Assembly: GCF_000214215.1 (NCBI RefSeq)
Contig: NC_015559.1
Coordinates: 1,302,001 to 1,366,000, forward strand
Reading direction: 5' to 3'
Length of the DNA: 64,000 nucleotides
Source of the DNA: Marinomonas posidonica IVIA-Po-181
Lineage (GTDB): Bacteria; Pseudomonadota; Gammaproteobacteria; Pseudomonadales; Marinomonadaceae
The first letter of the stretch is position 1. Every line of letters starts with the position of its first letter. The notes under the pieces are model-generated. The model worked only from the letters and a program-made list of their open reading frames with translations. It ran no database searches and was not told the DNA's origin. A program made the position numbers and the translations under genes. Positions 51,735 to 62,151 of this stretch are shown here, in pieces.

Positions 51735-54413
51735 ATGGCTCAGGCTTTTCAAAAAACAACCTGTCCTTACTGTGGTGTTGGCTGTGGTGTGAATATGGTT
51801 TTGCCGAGTGCAGATAATGACCCTGTTCCACCAGTGTCGGGGGATGAAATGCACCCGGCAAACTTTGGTCGATTGTGCGTTAAAGGGAGCAGTTTGGCGC
51901 AAACATTGATTGATCATGATAGGTTGCTTACGCCAAGTATTCACGGGCACTCGGCTTCTTGGGATGAGGCTTTAGACACCATTAGTGACAAGATTGCTCA
52001 AGTGGTAAAAGACCATGGTCCTGATGCTTTTGCATTTTACTTGTCGGGTCAAATCCTGACGGAAGATTATTATGTGGCTAATAAGTTAGCGAAAGGTTTT
52101 ATTGGTACGGCAAACGTCGACACGAATTCAAGGTTATGCATGGCGTCAGCTGTGGTGGCTTATAAGCGTGCGTTTGGATCAGACACAGTACCTTGTTGCT
52201 ATGAGGACTTAGAGTGCTGCGATTTACTCATTATGGTGGGGTCTAATGCAGCCTGGACGCACCCTGTTTTATATCAGCGTATTGCGGCGGCCAAGCAAAA
52301 GCGGCCTCATATGAAGGTGGTAGTGATCGACCCCCGCCAAACGGCGACATGTGATATTGCCGATCTACATTTAGCAATTAAACCGGGTTCAGATGCTGCA
52401 ATTTTTTCTTACTTATTGTGTCATTCTGATCGCGCTAATGTACTAGATCATAGTTATATGGCGGATTCGACATCCGGTTTTGATGACGCATTGAAATGCG
52501 CATATGAGGCAACGCCAAGTTTGTCGTCCACTGCAGACTTTTGCGGTGTGCCTGAAGAACATTTAACCCTCTTAGCTAATTGGTGGGCAGATATTGATAA
52601 GACGGTGACTTTTTATTCACAAGGCATTAATCAGTCTTCATCTGGCGTGGATAAATGCAACGCCATTATCAACTGTCATCTTGCAACGGGCCGAATTGGT
52701 AAAGCGGGTGCTGGTCCTTTTTCCATTACCGGACAGCCAAATGCCATGGGCGGACGGGAAGTAGGCGGGTTAGCCAATCAATTGGCCGCCCATATGGATT
52801 TTGCGACACCGGGAGCCCGAGATCTGGTACAGCGCTTTTGGCAAGCTCCAAATATGGCGAGTGAAAATGGTTTGAAAGCGGTCGACTTATTTCAAGCCAT
52901 GGAGGCAGGCAAGATTAAAGTAGTGTGGATTATGTCCACTAACCCCATGGTGAGTATGCCGGATACCGCTCAGGTAAGACGGGCATTGGAAAAGTGTGAG
53001 TTGGTGATTGTCAGTGATTGCAAGAACAATACTGATACCACCACCATGGCTGACATCTTATTACCCGCAACGGGCTGGAGTGAAAAAAACGGCACGGTGA
53101 CCAATTCTGAGCGGCGTATTTCTCGTCAACGGGGTTTGTTACCCGCACCGGGGGAGGCCAGGCATGATTGGTGGGCGATTTGCGAAGTCGCGAAAAAGCT
53201 TGGTTTTCAATCAGCGTTTGACTACCAAGGGGCGCATGATATTTTTGTGGAGCATGCGGCGTTATCGGCGTTTGAGAATGATGGCACACGGGATTTTGAT
53301 ATCGGTCACTTTCATTCTATGACTCAAGCAGAGTATGACACCCTAGTGCCTGTTCAATGGCCTGTGCCGAAAGGTCAGCCGGAGGGCACTAAACGTATGT
53401 TTACGGATGGTCAATTTTTCACATCGGATCGTAAGGCGCATTTTATTCCTATTACGCCAGTGCTTCCTCAGCAAGCTAGTAATCAAGAGTGGCCTTATGT
53501 GCTTAACACAGGGCGGGTTCGAGATCAGTGGCATACCATGACAAGAACGGGAGATGCCGCTTCTCTAGCTCGTCATACCAATCAACCCTATGTTGAAATT
53601 CATCCTCGTGATGTGAAGGCGCTTGGTCTTCAGGATCAAGGCTTAGCGCGTTTAGTGAGTCCTTCTGGGCAAGCTATTTTAAAGGTAAAGACAAGCCGTG
53701 CAACGTCGCCAGGGCAAGTGTTTGCACCTATTCATTGGACGCAAGCGTTTGCGAATGCGTCTGTGGTGTCCAATTTGATTCCACAAGTTGTTGATCCATT
53801 GTCTGGGCAACCAGAATCTAAGCATGCTGTGATTCGACTAGAAGCCATTGCTAAGAAGGTTTTGTTTGGTTCCATACTATCAAGACAGACGTTGGACTTA
53901 TCGGACTTTTTATATTGGTGTCGTATTCCGTCTGAGCATGGCTTTTATTATGAAGTGGCATTGTCGAGTGCGGCTGACGTTGAAAAAACGGTACGGAATT
54001 TAACCTTGCAAACGGGGTTGTCAGAGCACTGGTTGGAGTATCAAAACCCGTTATCCGGGCAATCTAGAATGGCTTGGCTGGAAGAGGATCAACTGGCGTT
54101 GTTGTTATATTGGCACAGCAAACCAAACAATTTAAGCATGGATTGGTTGGTGACCAAACTGGCTCCTGATAGCCGTGTTTTGGAACAGGAAAGGTTAGCG
54201 ATCTTGGCGGGAAGTTTGGCTCAAGCGGAAGATAAGGGCGAAATCATTTGTTCCTGTTTTCAAGTGGGTAGTAAACAAATTCAAAAGGCCGTGGCAGAGG
54301 GTGTCGGCTCTGTGGCTGAGTTGGGCTCGCAATTAAAGTGTGGCAGTAACTGTGGCTCCTGTATACCTGAGCTAAAACAATTTATCCCCAGTGACGTGGA
54401 GAAAAGCGCATGA
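51735..54413 (+). CDS. nasA: Assimilatory nitrate reductase catalytic subunit
   Basis: 892-residue Mo-bis-MGD enzyme reducing nitrate to nitrite. The N-terminal [4Fe-4S] ligands are Cys10, Cys13, Cys17 and Cys48 (CPYCGVGC, GRLCVKG). The molybdopterin core has LCMASAVVAYKRAFGSD and the MGD dinucleotide domain (~620-720, LNTGRVRDQWHTMTRTG). A C-terminal BFD-like [2Fe-2S] domain (ICSCFQVGSKQI, KCGSNCGSC) is present, as in Klebsiella NasA. ATG 51735 has AAGGA eight bases ahead; the frame upstream reads through the leader terminator. It ends with an ATGA overlap with the next gene. Confidence 0.95.
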   Translation: MAQAFQKTTCPYCGVGCGVNMVLPSADNDPVPPVSGDEMHPANFGRLCVKGSSLAQTLIDHDRLLTPSIHGHSASWDEALDTISDKIAQVVKDHGPDAFAFYLSGQILTEDYYVANKLAKGFIGTANVDTNSRLCMASAVVAYKRAFGSDTVPCCYEDLECCDLLIMVGSNAAWTHPVLYQRIAAAKQKRPHMKVVVIDPRQTATCDIADLHLAIKPGSDAAIFSYLLCHSDRANVLDHSYMADSTSGFDDALKCAYEATPSLSSTADFCGVPEEHLTLLANWWADIDKTVTFYSQGINQSSSGVDKCNAIINCHLATGRIGKAGAGPFSITGQPNAMGGREVGGLANQLAAHMDFATPGARDLVQRFWQAPNMASENGLKAVDLFQAMEAGKIKVVWIMSTNPMVSMPDTAQVRRALEKCELVIVSDCKNNTDTTTMADILLPATGWSEKNGTVTNSERRISRQRGLLPAPGEARHDWWAICEVAKKLGFQSAFDYQGAHDIFVEHAALSAFENDGTRDFDIGHFHSMTQAEYDTLVPVQWPVPKGQPEGTKRMFTDGQFFTSDRKAHFIPITPVLPQQASNQEWPYVLNTGRVRDQWHTMTRTGDAASLARHTNQPYVEIHPRDVKALGLQDQGLARLVSPSGQAILKVKTSRATSPGQVFAPIHWTQAFANASVVSNLIPQVVDPLSGQPESKHAVIRLEAIAKKVLFGSILSRQTLDLSDFLYWCRIPSEHGFYYEVALSSAADVEKTVRNLTLQTGLSEHWLEYQNPLSGQSRMAWLEEDQLALLLYWHSKPNNLSMDWLVTKLAPDSRVLEQERLAILAGSLAQAEDKGEIICSCFQVGSKQIQKAVAEGVGSVAELGSQLKCGSNCGSCIPELKQFIPSDVEKSA

Positions 54414-55408
54414 GTGAAGCATTTAAACCATTTATTCAAGTGCTTGGACGAGGTAAAAAAGGTGCCCGAAGTCTCACCTCGAAAGAAGCCGAACAGGCGA
54501 TGATGATGATGTTAAATGATCAAGTCGCAGCAGAGCAATCAGGGGCTTTTTGGATGCTAATTCGAATTCGAGAGGAGACAGTTGAAGAAACAGTTGGCTT
54601 TACACGGGCAACGCGGCGCTTCTTACGAGAACAAAACCCATTAGTGCAGGCGGTTGATCTTGATTGGCCCGCTTATGCGGGTAAACGTAACGAATTACCT
54701 TGGTTTTTGTTGTCTGCCCTGGCCTTAGCAAATGCGGGTGTTCGTATTGTGATGCACGGTCACGCGTTTGATGAAGAAGAGCGGATTTATGTCAATCAAG
54801 TATTAACAGCTTTAGATCTTGCAACTTGTTCCTCGGTTGAGGAGGTAAATCAAACGCTTAATGAGCAAGCGTTTGCCTACATAGATTTAATAAACATACA
54901 CCCTATGTTAGGGAAAATGATGAATTTGAAATATCAACTGGGTTTGCGTTCGCCAGTGAATACCGTTGTTCGAATGATGAACCCATTTTCCGCTTCCCAC
55001 AGTCTACATGGGGTGTTTCATCGTGGTTATGATGCATTGCATCTATCCGCTTGCGAGCAATTACAGGATCCTTCTGTACTGGTTTTTCGAGGTGGTAATG
55101 GGGAAGCAGAAGTTAATCCTGAACGTGAAGTGACCTTAGGAAAATGGCAAGACAATCAATCGAGCTGGATGGTTTGGCCCAAAGCTGAACAAAGTTATAA
55201 ACGACTTAAAGACAACCTAGATTTATCCCGTTTGGTGGATCATTGGTGTGGCGAGACAGTTGACCCATTTGGCGAGCAAGCCGTGCGTCAAACGCTCGCG
55301 GCCGTCGTCGGTTTGTTGTACAAATTAGACTCTCATCAAGCTTGTTTGGCATTAGCGGATGAAATTTGGTCTAATCGATCTTTACCCTGGCTGAAAAAAG
55401 CGAATTAA
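54410..55408 (+). CDS. TrpD2/YbiB-like glycosyltransferase-family protein
   Basis: 332 residues resembling the anthranilate-phosphoribosyltransferase fold: SKEAEQAMMMMLNDQVAAEQSGAFWMLIRIREETVEE, IHPMLGKMMNLKYQLGLRSPVNTVVRMMNPF, and VFRGGNGEAEVNPERE. In E. coli the relative YbiB binds DNA and is not a tryptophan enzyme. It overlaps nasA and precedes mobA, so coexpressed with nitrate reductase, but its role is unknown. Confidence 0.85.
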   Translation: MSEAFKPFIQVLGRGKKGARSLTSKEAEQAMMMMLNDQVAAEQSGAFWMLIRIREETVEETVGFTRATRRFLREQNPLVQAVDLDWPAYAGKRNELPWFLLSALALANAGVRIVMHGHAFDEEERIYVNQVLTALDLATCSSVEEVNQTLNEQAFAYIDLINIHPMLGKMMNLKYQLGLRSPVNTVVRMMNPFSASHSLHGVFHRGYDALHLSACEQLQDPSVLVFRGGNGEAEVNPEREVTLGKWQDNQSSWMVWPKAEQSYKRLKDNLDLSRLVDHWCGETVDPFGEQAVRQTLAAVVGLLYKLDSHQACLALADEIWSNRSLPWLKKAN

Positions 55409-55411
55409 AGC

Positions 55412-55996
55412 ATGGAAATAACATCGATTACTGGTGCTGTCTTAGCGGGCGGTAAAGGGGAGCGTGTATCAGGGCAGGACAAAGGCTTACTGTCATTCCG
55501 TGATGAGCCAATGGCGGTGCATGTCATTCGAGCTCTGCAGCCTTCTGTTGATCGTATACTGATAAATGCTAATCGCCATCTGGTTGAATATCAAGAAATG
55601 GGTTATGAGTTACATTCAGATGCTGAGTCAGTTTGCGACAAGGGCCCATTGGCCGGTCTTTACTCTTGTTTGGCAGTATCGAAAAGCTCGCATCTTATGG
55701 TGTCGCCATGTGATACCCCTTTGATTACGGCCAGCGTTTTTGAGTCTTTACTAGAAGCGGCAAGTGCCTCCCCAGATAAAATTCATTATTTGCAGGATGA
55801 TAAAGGTCGTCATCCATTGCACGCTATCATGCCAGTGGCATCCAGTTTATTTGCTTTAGATGTGTTTTTGAGTCAACAAGACAAGCTGGCTGTCATGGCG
55901 TTTTATGAGTCGTTTGGTTGCCAGTCTGTTCATATTGACTCTGGTGAGACATTGAGGAACTTCAATACCTGGGCAGATTTACAGGCGTTTGAATGA
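55412..55996 (+). CDS. mobA: Molybdenum cofactor guanylyltransferase
   Basis: 194 residues; attaches GMP to molybdopterin to form the MGD cofactor of NasA. The signature LAGGKGERVSGQDKGLLSF (residues ~10-28) and CDKGPLAGLYS, CDTPLI match MobA. Its location after nasA matches the cofactor demand. Its 3' end overlaps the convergent DUF3108 gene by 18 bases. Confidence 0.94.
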   Translation: MEITSITGAVLAGGKGERVSGQDKGLLSFRDEPMAVHVIRALQPSVDRILINANRHLVEYQEMGYELHSDAESVCDKGPLAGLYSCLAVSKSSHLMVSPCDTPLITASVFESLLEAASASPDKIHYLQDDKGRHPLHAIMPVASSLFALDVFLSQQDKLAVMAFYESFGCQSVHIDSGETLRNFNTWADLQAFE

Positions 55997-56701
55997 GTCT
56001 ATATCAAGGTGATAGGACTCGCCATCTTCTTTGTGCTCCAATTTAACGAGCAAATAATCCAGCTTAGGCACAAACCAAAAAGAGGTTAGCTTGCCTTTGC
56101 TTAGGTTGTCTGTGCGGATCATTTTGATGGCGGATAAACGACCCAGCTTGGTGTTTATGGTTTCCATCTTCTCGCGTTTGAATTGCCAGTTTTTGATGTA
56201 GCCACCATCCGCAATGAGGTAATCGAACTCGTTCTTTCCTTGCTTTAAATCCTGGCGAATTTGCAATTGGATAGACAATTTGTCTAAGGTATTCGGGCGA
56301 ATGGATAAATTCCAAGGTTTTTCTTCTACATCGTTACGCACCAGTTGTTTCTTCCAGTCAAAGGTAAGAGTGGCTTTGCGAGTTTTGCCCAACACCTTAC
56401 TTTTGTACTGATATTTGGTGGGAATAATTTGATGGTCTCTAACGTAAAACTGCGAACTTTCATTGAGAGAAGCAATTAGGCTGTCGGCTGAAAAAGCAAA
56501 CTCCCACATATCACCTGTTTGCTTAGAAAGTGTTTGCTTGCCTTCCACTTTTAGGCTGATGCCTTTTTTCCAAACCGTGCTGTAAACAGCTGAATAGGCT
56601 TCTAGAAAAGGGGCTTTTTCCGTTGCTGCAGCGGAGTAAGAAAGCATAGGAATGGACATAAAAGCGGCAATAAACCAGATTGATATTTTATGAGTCCCCA
56701 T
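55979..56701 (-). CDS. DUF3108 exported protein
   Basis: 240 residues with N-terminal signal peptide (WFIAAFMSIPMLSYSAAA). The DUF3108 signature covers most of the rest (YSAVYSTVWKKGISLKVEGKQTL, YQYKSKVLGKTRKATLTFDW, SIRPNTLDKLSIQLQIRQDL, FWFVPKLDYLLVKLEH). Function unknown, probably periplasmic. It is regularly found after purN in pseudomonads. Confidence 0.88.
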   Translation of the reverse strand: MGTHKISIWFIAAFMSIPMLSYSAAATEKAPFLEAYSAVYSTVWKKGISLKVEGKQTLSKQTGDMWEFAFSADSLIASLNESSQFYVRDHQIIPTKYQYKSKVLGKTRKATLTFDWKKQLVRNDVEEKPWNLSIRPNTLDKLSIQLQIRQDLKQGKNEFDYLIADGGYIKNWQFKREKMETINTKLGRLSAIKMIRTDNLSKGKLTSFWFVPKLDYLLVKLEHKEDGESYHLDIDSFKRL

Positions 56702-56714
56702 GCTTTCTCCTTTT

Positions 56715-57368
56715 TTAGGTTAGGCCTGGATGATAAAGAATGCCTGTCTCAGACAAGGGGGTGTCATCCAAATGGGCCGTACCGTATTTTAATGTCAGTC
56801 GATTTTCGCTAAACCATTTCACGGCCAGTGGATAAATAACATGCTCAAGAGCATGCACTTTATCGGCTAGACTGCTTGCGGTCTCATCTGTCTCTATCTT
56901 TGTGCTGGCTTGTACTATCACCGCGCCAGCATCCAATTCTGAGCTGACAAAATGCACAGAGACACCATGTTCTTGTTCCTTGGCATCTATGGCTCTTTGG
57001 TGTGTATCCAAACCTTTAAATTTTGGCAGTAAAGACGGATGAATATTGAGCATTCTACCTTCATAATGTTTCGTAAAGGTTTCAGTCAATATCCTCATAA
57101 AACCAGCCAGTATCACGAGCTTAGGTTGGTACTGATCGATTGTCTGTTGCAGTGCTTCATCAAATGCTTCGCGACTGGTGAACGCCTTATGGTCTAGAGC
57201 ATGGGTGGGAATTCCCACTTTTTGAGCTCTTTCTAATCCAAAAGCATCGGCTTTATTACTGATCACGGCTTTGATATCGATGTCCAGTTTGCCTTGCAAG
57301 CTTTGATCAATCAAAGCTTGCAAGTTACTGCCACTGCCTGAAATCAAGACAATGACTGGAAAGCTCAT
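56715..57368 (-). CDS. purN: Phosphoribosylglycinamide formyltransferase
   Basis: 217 residues; third step of purine synthesis using N10-formyltetrahydrofolate. Catalytic Asn-His-Asp: [12 protein letters not shown] and [11 protein letters not shown], with N-terminal [12 protein letters not shown]. Start overlaps the purM stop by four bases. Confidence 0.97.
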   Translation of the reverse strand: MSFPVIVLISGSGSNLQALIDQSLQGKLDIDIKAVISNKADAFGLERAQKVGIPTHALDHKAFTSREAFDEALQQTIDQYQPKLVILAGFMRILTETFTKHYEGRMLNIHPSLLPKFKGLDTHQRAIDAKEQEHGVSVHFVSSELDAGAVIVQASTKIETDETASSLADKVHALEHVIYPLAVKWFSENRLTLKYGTAHLDDTPLSETGILYHPGLT

Positions 57369-58423
57369 GCGTTCGACTCTAGATCAGAAATCAGCACATC
57401 TTTACCGTCTTGACGTGGGCAAATTTCACCAATGATCCAGGCTTGTTCACCCTCAGCTTGAAGAAGGTTTAATGCTTCTTCTGCTTTGTCTGCATTGATG
57501 CACAATACCATGCCGACACCGCAGTTTAGAACTCGGTACATTTCTTCTTGCTCGACATTTCCTTGTTCTTGAAGCCAATCAAACACAGCAGGACGTTTCC
57601 AGCTATTGGCATCAATTTTGGCAGCCGCATCTTCTGGCAAAACACGAGGGATATTTTCCAACAAACCGCCACCAGTAATGTGAGCAAGAGCATTAACCTG
57701 AACGCTTTCCATCAATTTTAGGATAGATTTTACGTAAATGCGTGTCGGTGCCATAAGCGCATCTTTCAGTGCGACACCGTCGATGTCTGTGTTCAGATCC
57801 GCTTGGCTGACTTCTAAGATTTTACGGATTAAAGAGTAACCGTTTGAATGAGGGCCAGACGAACCAAGCGCGATCAGTTTGTCACCCGCTTTGACTTGAC
57901 TGCCGTCGATGACATCCTCTTCTTCCGCGACGCCAACACAAAAACCTGCTAGATCGTAGTCACCATCATGATACATACCAGGCATTTCAGCGGTTTCACC
58001 ACCCACTAGGGCACAACCTGCTTGTAAACAACCTTCACCAATACCAGTCACCACATTGGCCGCCACGTCGATATCCAATTTTCCTGTTGCATAGTAATCA
58101 AGGAAAAGCAAAGGCTCAGCACCGGCTACGACAAGGTCGTTAACACACATTGCCACAAGGTCAATGCCAATGGTGTCGTGTTGATTTAAGTCCATTGCAA
58201 GACGCAGCTTGGTACCCACACCGTCTGTGCCAGAGACCAAAACCGGTTTTTTGTATTTTGTTGGTAAACGAGTGAGGGCCCCGAATCCGCCTAAACCACC
58301 CATTACCTCTGGGCGGCGAGTCTTTTTGCTAACGCCTTTGATGCGTTCAACAAGTTGGTTGCCAGCGTTGATGTCTACGCCTGCGTCTTTATAACTAATC
58401 GATGGTTTGTCCGACTTGGTCAT
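57365..58423 (-). CDS. purM: Phosphoribosylformylglycinamidine cyclo-ligase
   Basis: 352-residue AIR synthetase of purine synthesis. Signatures: [20 protein letters not shown], the [13 protein letters not shown] nucleotide loop, [24 protein letters not shown] and [14 protein letters not shown]. Divergent from the DUF2066 gene; promoters share the 117-base gap. Confidence 0.97.
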   Translation of the reverse strand: MTKSDKPSISYKDAGVDINAGNQLVERIKGVSKKTRRPEVMGGLGGFGALTRLPTKYKKPVLVSGTDGVGTKLRLAMDLNQHDTIGIDLVAMCVNDLVVAGAEPLLFLDYYATGKLDIDVAANVVTGIGEGCLQAGCALVGGETAEMPGMYHDGDYDLAGFCVGVAEEEDVIDGSQVKAGDKLIALGSSGPHSNGYSLIRKILEVSQADLNTDIDGVALKDALMAPTRIYVKSILKLMESVQVNALAHITGGGLLENIPRVLPEDAAAKIDANSWKRPAVFDWLQEQGNVEQEEMYRVLNCGVGMVLCINADKAEEALNLLQAEGEQAWIIGEICPRQDGKDVLISDLESNA

Positions 58424-58540
58424 TGCCTATGCCTTATCATGGTACGAGGAAAAAAAGGCATTTTACCATAGTGACACATTAGGGCTATGGTTCTTTGCGA
58501 TTAAGACAGTAGAATAGACAAAATAAACGAAGGAAGGGCT

Positions 58541-59626
58541 ATGAATTCTCGTATATTTTTTCTACTAATGGTTTTTTTGTTTGCATCGTCGGTTCAGGCG
58601 GTCAATGTAAAAGGGTTGTACAGCGCTGAAATTAATTTGCCAGTGACACAATCGGAAGCCGGCATGCTAAATCAAGCGTTCAGGTTGGCGGCTGAGCAAG
58701 TGTTGGTGAAAGTGTCTGGTAATAAAGAGGCAATCACAGGAGATTTATTGAGCCAAGCGCGACAGCAATCGGCTAGCTGGGTGGCGCAACATTCTGTGGC
58801 CTCATTAAGTGAGTTGTTGCCGAGCGATGATGGTTTGGTGCCGGGTAAGCAAATCAAAGTGACTTTTTATCCAGAGTCGATTGATCGCTTCTTATCGCAA
58901 AATGGTTTGCCTGTATGGGGAAGTAACCGGCCTTCGGTTTTGGTTTGGTTGGCCAGTGAGAACAATGGTATTAGGCGATTGTCTGGTTCGAATGCGCCGT
59001 CACAAATTTTGAATGACTTTGCTCGTGCAAACAGTTTGGTTGGCGTGCCAATTTATGCCCCTCTCATTGATCAAGTAGACCAAAATACTATTACCGCAGC
59101 AGACGTTTGGGGCTTTTTTGAAGACACCATTGCCAATGCCAGCCAACGTTATCAGACCGATGCGGTGGCCGCGTTACGAGTGAGTAACTATGCAGGTCAC
59201 ATTGGTGGCAGTTTGATGGTGATGCAAAAAAGTGGAGAAACAGACCGCTTTGTTTTGACTGGTGACAGTTTAGAAGCCTTGTTAGTTGAAGCCAGTGCAA
59301 AGCTCGCCAATGTGTTTGCCTCTCGTTATGCTTCGGTTCGAAACAGTGGTTTGGCCAGTCGTTTGAATATTCAGATTGGTGGTGTGAACAATTACACCTC
59401 TATGGCAAAAGTACAGGCTTACCTTGAAAGCATCAGTGTTGTTCGTGAAGTGAGCTTAGTGCAAGTGAAAGGTGAGCAAGTAGAATACAGTGTTGAGATT
59501 GATGGGGATAAGCAAAAACTGTTTAACTCAATCTCCTTGAGTCGTTTGCTGGTTGAAACGCCTTTAAATGCGCTAGACCCTGACGCTAATCGAGTGGTGT
59601 CTTATTTGTACAGTGGAGTAAATTAA
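58541..59626 (+). CDS. DUF2066 exported protein
   Basis: 361 residues. A signal peptide (MNSRIFFLLMVFLFASSVQA) is followed by LYSAEINLPVTQSEAGMLNQAFRLAAEQVLVKVSGN, the DUF2066 signature. A C-terminal segment (~275-340, RLNIQIGGVNNYTSMAKVQAYLESI) resembles repeated beta-alpha folds. Function unknown; its place beside purM is standard in pseudomonads. The stop overlaps the next ATG. Confidence 0.87.
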   Translation: MNSRIFFLLMVFLFASSVQAVNVKGLYSAEINLPVTQSEAGMLNQAFRLAAEQVLVKVSGNKEAITGDLLSQARQQSASWVAQHSVASLSELLPSDDGLVPGKQIKVTFYPESIDRFLSQNGLPVWGSNRPSVLVWLASENNGIRRLSGSNAPSQILNDFARANSLVGVPIYAPLIDQVDQNTITAADVWGFFEDTIANASQRYQTDAVAALRVSNYAGHIGGSLMVMQKSGETDRFVLTGDSLEALLVEASAKLANVFASRYASVRNSGLASRLNIQIGGVNNYTSMAKVQAYLESISVVREVSLVQVKGEQVEYSVEIDGDKQKLFNSISLSRLLVETPLNALDPDANRVVSYLYSGVN

Positions 59627-59856
59627 TGACGGATATTGCAGCGGAAAACATTGTTGCTCGTGATTTTTCAGCACGACCATTAGAAGAACAGCAAGATTTT
59701 ATGACCCAAACTTGGTGTAATCAATGTATGGAAGTGGATCTTGGGATGACGGATCCGCAAGAGTTTGAGTCGCAAGGACGTATTTGGATTGAAGGGAATT
59801 GCGTCAAATGTGGTGAGAAAACAGTCACTGAAATCGTTGAAGAAGACGATGAATAA
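59626..59856 (+). CDS. Small zinc-ribbon-like CxxC protein
   Basis: 76 residues with two CxxC pairs (WCNQC at ~30-35 and NCVKC at ~58-62), probably a metal ribbon. The N-terminal region is acidic with no signal peptide; the C-terminus ends VEEDDE. No specific family recognised. TAATG overlap with the DUF2066 gene suggests cotranslation. In Pseudomonas hda often occupies a nearby position. Confidence 0.75.
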   Translation: MTDIAAENIVARDFSARPLEEQQDFMTQTWCNQCMEVDLGMTDPQEFESQGRIWIEGNCVKCGEKTVTEIVEEDDE

Positions 59857-59881
59857 TATTCGATACTGTAACTTATAGGTA

Positions 59882-59914
59882 TAAAAAACGCGTCACATTG
59901 GACGCGTTTTTTTG
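59882..59914. terminator. Bidirectional terminator between CxxC gene and gltA
   Basis: AAAAACGCGTC / GACGCGTTTTT with a six-base loop and T run; serves both convergent genes. Confidence 0.9.
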
Positions 59915-59924
59915 TGCGATAAAA

Positions 59925-61208
59925 CTACTTATCTGCTGGGTAATCTCTTTCTTTATGACCAACATACAGTTGGCGAGGGCGACCGATTTTGTACGGTCCA
60001 GAGATCATTTCGTTCCAGTGTGAAATCCAGCCAATAGTACGGGACATGGCAAAGATAACCGTAAACATACTGGTTGGGATGCCAATGGCTTTCATAATGA
60101 TGCCAGAGTAGAAATCCACATTCGGGTACAGCTTGCGTTCCACGAAGTATGGGTCTTCTAGAGCAATTTGCTCAAGACGTTTGGCGATTTTCAAGAGCGG
60201 GTCATTAGATTGGCCTAGTTCTTCAAGTACTTGGTCACAGGTTTCACGCATCACTTTGGCACGAGGGTCAAAGTTTTTGTAAACACGGTGGCCAAAGCCC
60301 ATTAAGCGGAAAGGATCATTTTTGTCTTTCGCTTTCGCAATGTACTCATCAATATTTTCAACGTCACCAATTTCTTCCAACATGGTCAATACCGCTTCAT
60401 TGGCACCACCATGTGCTGGACCCCAAAGTGTCGCAATGCCTGCTGCGATACATGCAAATGGGTTAGCGCCAGAAGATCCGGCTAAACGAACCGTTGAGGT
60501 TGAAGCATTCTGTTCGTGATCAGCATGCAAAACAAAGATGCGATCCATCGCTTTTGCGAATACTGGATTCACTTTGTAGTCTTCACATGGGGTTGCGAAC
60601 ATCATGTATAGAAAATTTTCAGCATAAGATAAGTCGTTACGTGGGTACATAACGGGCTGATCTTTAGAATATTTAAAACAGATAGCTGCCAAGGTTGGCA
60701 TTTTGGAAATCAAACGGAACGCCGCTATTTCACGATGTTCAGGATTGTTGATGTCCATATGATCTTGGTAGAAAGCAGACAATGCGCCAACTAAACCACA
60801 CATAATTGCCATTGGGTGGGCATCATTACGGAAGCCTTCAATGAATTTATGCATGGATTGGTTCACCATAGTGTGTTTACCAACCGTACGTTCAAATTCT
60901 GCTCGCTGTTCCTTTGTCGGAAGTTCCCCGTAAAGTAGCAGGTAGCAGGTTTCTAGGTAGTCTGAATGTTCTGCAAGTTGGGCAATAGGGTAGCCGCGGT
61001 GCAGAAGAATTCCAGCTTCGCCATCAATGTAAGTGATCGCGGATTCGCAAGAACCGGTAGACATAAAGCCTGGATCGTAGGTGAAAACACCGTTAGCACC
61101 AAGGCCGCGAACGTCTATAACGTCTGTACCTAGAGTGCCTGTAAGGACTGGAAGTTCGATGGATTGATCGATACCGTCCACTTTGAGTAGTGCTTTTTTA
61201 TCAGCCAT
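59925..61208 (-). CDS. gltA: Citrate synthase
   Basis: 427 residues, type II citrate synthase; first step of the TCA cycle. Catalytic residues: His in [24 protein letters not shown], His in [12 protein letters not shown] and [11 protein letters not shown], Asp in VDFYSGI. The N-terminal ~45 residues carry the type II domain. ATG 61208 has AAGGAGA; an ATG five codons upstream (61223) is unlikely. Divergent from sdhC. Confidence 0.97.
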   Translation of the reverse strand: MADKKALLKVDGIDQSIELPVLTGTLGTDVIDVRGLGANGVFTYDPGFMSTGSCESAITYIDGEAGILLHRGYPIAQLAEHSDYLETCYLLLYGELPTKEQRAEFERTVGKHTMVNQSMHKFIEGFRNDAHPMAIMCGLVGALSAFYQDHMDINNPEHREIAAFRLISKMPTLAAICFKYSKDQPVMYPRNDLSYAENFLYMMFATPCEDYKVNPVFAKAMDRIFVLHADHEQNASTSTVRLAGSSGANPFACIAAGIATLWGPAHGGANEAVLTMLEEIGDVENIDEYIAKAKDKNDPFRLMGFGHRVYKNFDPRAKVMRETCDQVLEELGQSNDPLLKIAKRLEQIALEDPYFVERKLYPNVDFYSGIIMKAIGIPTSMFTVIFAMSRTIGWISHWNEMISGPYKIGRPRQLYVGHKERDYPADK

Positions 61209-61773
61209 TTTGGTCTCCTTCATATTCTGGTCCGGGGCGAAGAATTCGTATTATTTGATAATCCTGGCCCAGAAGGTGCGAGAAAAAATACTGTTTATAG
61301 ACCATAAAAGTCAATCTTGACTACTGACACTTTATTGACTTAGCGTCATAAGTTTTTGTAATAAACTGACAAAACATACGGGGTGGGGTTGATTAAATGC
61401 TGTACTTTTATTTTGTAACGTTATGTTTACAAAGGATAAAGTTTGTGTTTTTTGAGGTTACATTTATGTAATTTTATACCATTATTGTTTCGGTTTATGG
61501 CTACATTCATTTGATGAATGATGACCATTGAAAACCCCTTGTCTAGTCTATTTGTCTTCGTATTTTTTGCTGGTCTATAATTGCGCCCCAGATAATCTCA
61601 TTGATTTGTTGATGATAGTTAAAAGAGAGTCGCTTTTAGATCGTCATTTGTAAATCGATGGGGTTTTCAATTTAAGTCCTATGCGACGAGTGATCGTTTT
61701 GCTTACCAACTGCGTAATCATATAGTCATAGGGTCGTGATTGACCATTCAATCGAAAAAATGGTGTATAACTC
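61209..61773. other. gltA-sdhC divergent regulatory region
   Basis: 565 bases with no credible gene. Contains the sdhC promoter candidate (61552-61581) and A/T-rich sequence. A TTGACT followed by TATAAA at unsuitable spacing lies on the minus strand near 61285-61315, so the gltA promoter was not assigned. The sdhC leader would be ~190 bases; no structured motif was recognised in it. An open frame at 61644-61844 on the minus strand has no similarity. Confidence 0.6.
61552..61581 (+). promoter_or_regulatory. Sigma-70 promoter candidate for sdhCDA
   Basis: TTGTCT (61552-61557), 18-base spacer, TATAAT (61576-61581). The predicted transcript begins near 61588, 186 bases before sdhC. Confidence 0.55.
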
Positions 61774-62151
61774 GTGAACAAAAAAAGACCAGTCAACCTT
61801 GATATTTTAACAATATCCCAGCCAGTCACCGCCATTGTATCCATTCTTCATCGTGTAACAGGAATCATTCTCTTTGTGGGATTGGCATTCTTGTTTTATG
61901 CGTTTGATTTGTCTTTGGATTCTCAGCAGGGCTTTGATCAAGTTGCCAACACTTTGCAAACCAGCTTTCTAGCCAAGTTTATTATTTGGGGCGTGGTATC
62001 TGCATTGTTGTATCACCTAGTGGCAGGTGTGAAACACTTGTTCATGGATATGGGGTATTTCGAAGAATTGGACAGTGGGCGTAGTGCGGCAATAGCCAAC
62101 ATGATTATCGCTGCCGTCTTTATCGTATTAGCAGGAGTGTGGATATGGTAA
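61774..62151 (+). CDS. sdhC: Succinate dehydrogenase cytochrome b556 subunit
   Basis: 125 residues with three TM helices. The family motif SILHRVTGIILF (HRxTG, quinone site) and haem-region His in LLYHLVAGVKHLFMDMG are present. The start is GTG at 61774 (MNKKRPVNLDILTI). Overlaps sdhD by seven bases. Confidence 0.95.
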   Translation: MNKKRPVNLDILTISQPVTAIVSILHRVTGIILFVGLAFLFYAFDLSLDSQQGFDQVANTLQTSFLAKFIIWGVVSALLYHLVAGVKHLFMDMGYFEELDSGRSAAIANMIIAAVFIVLAGVWIW

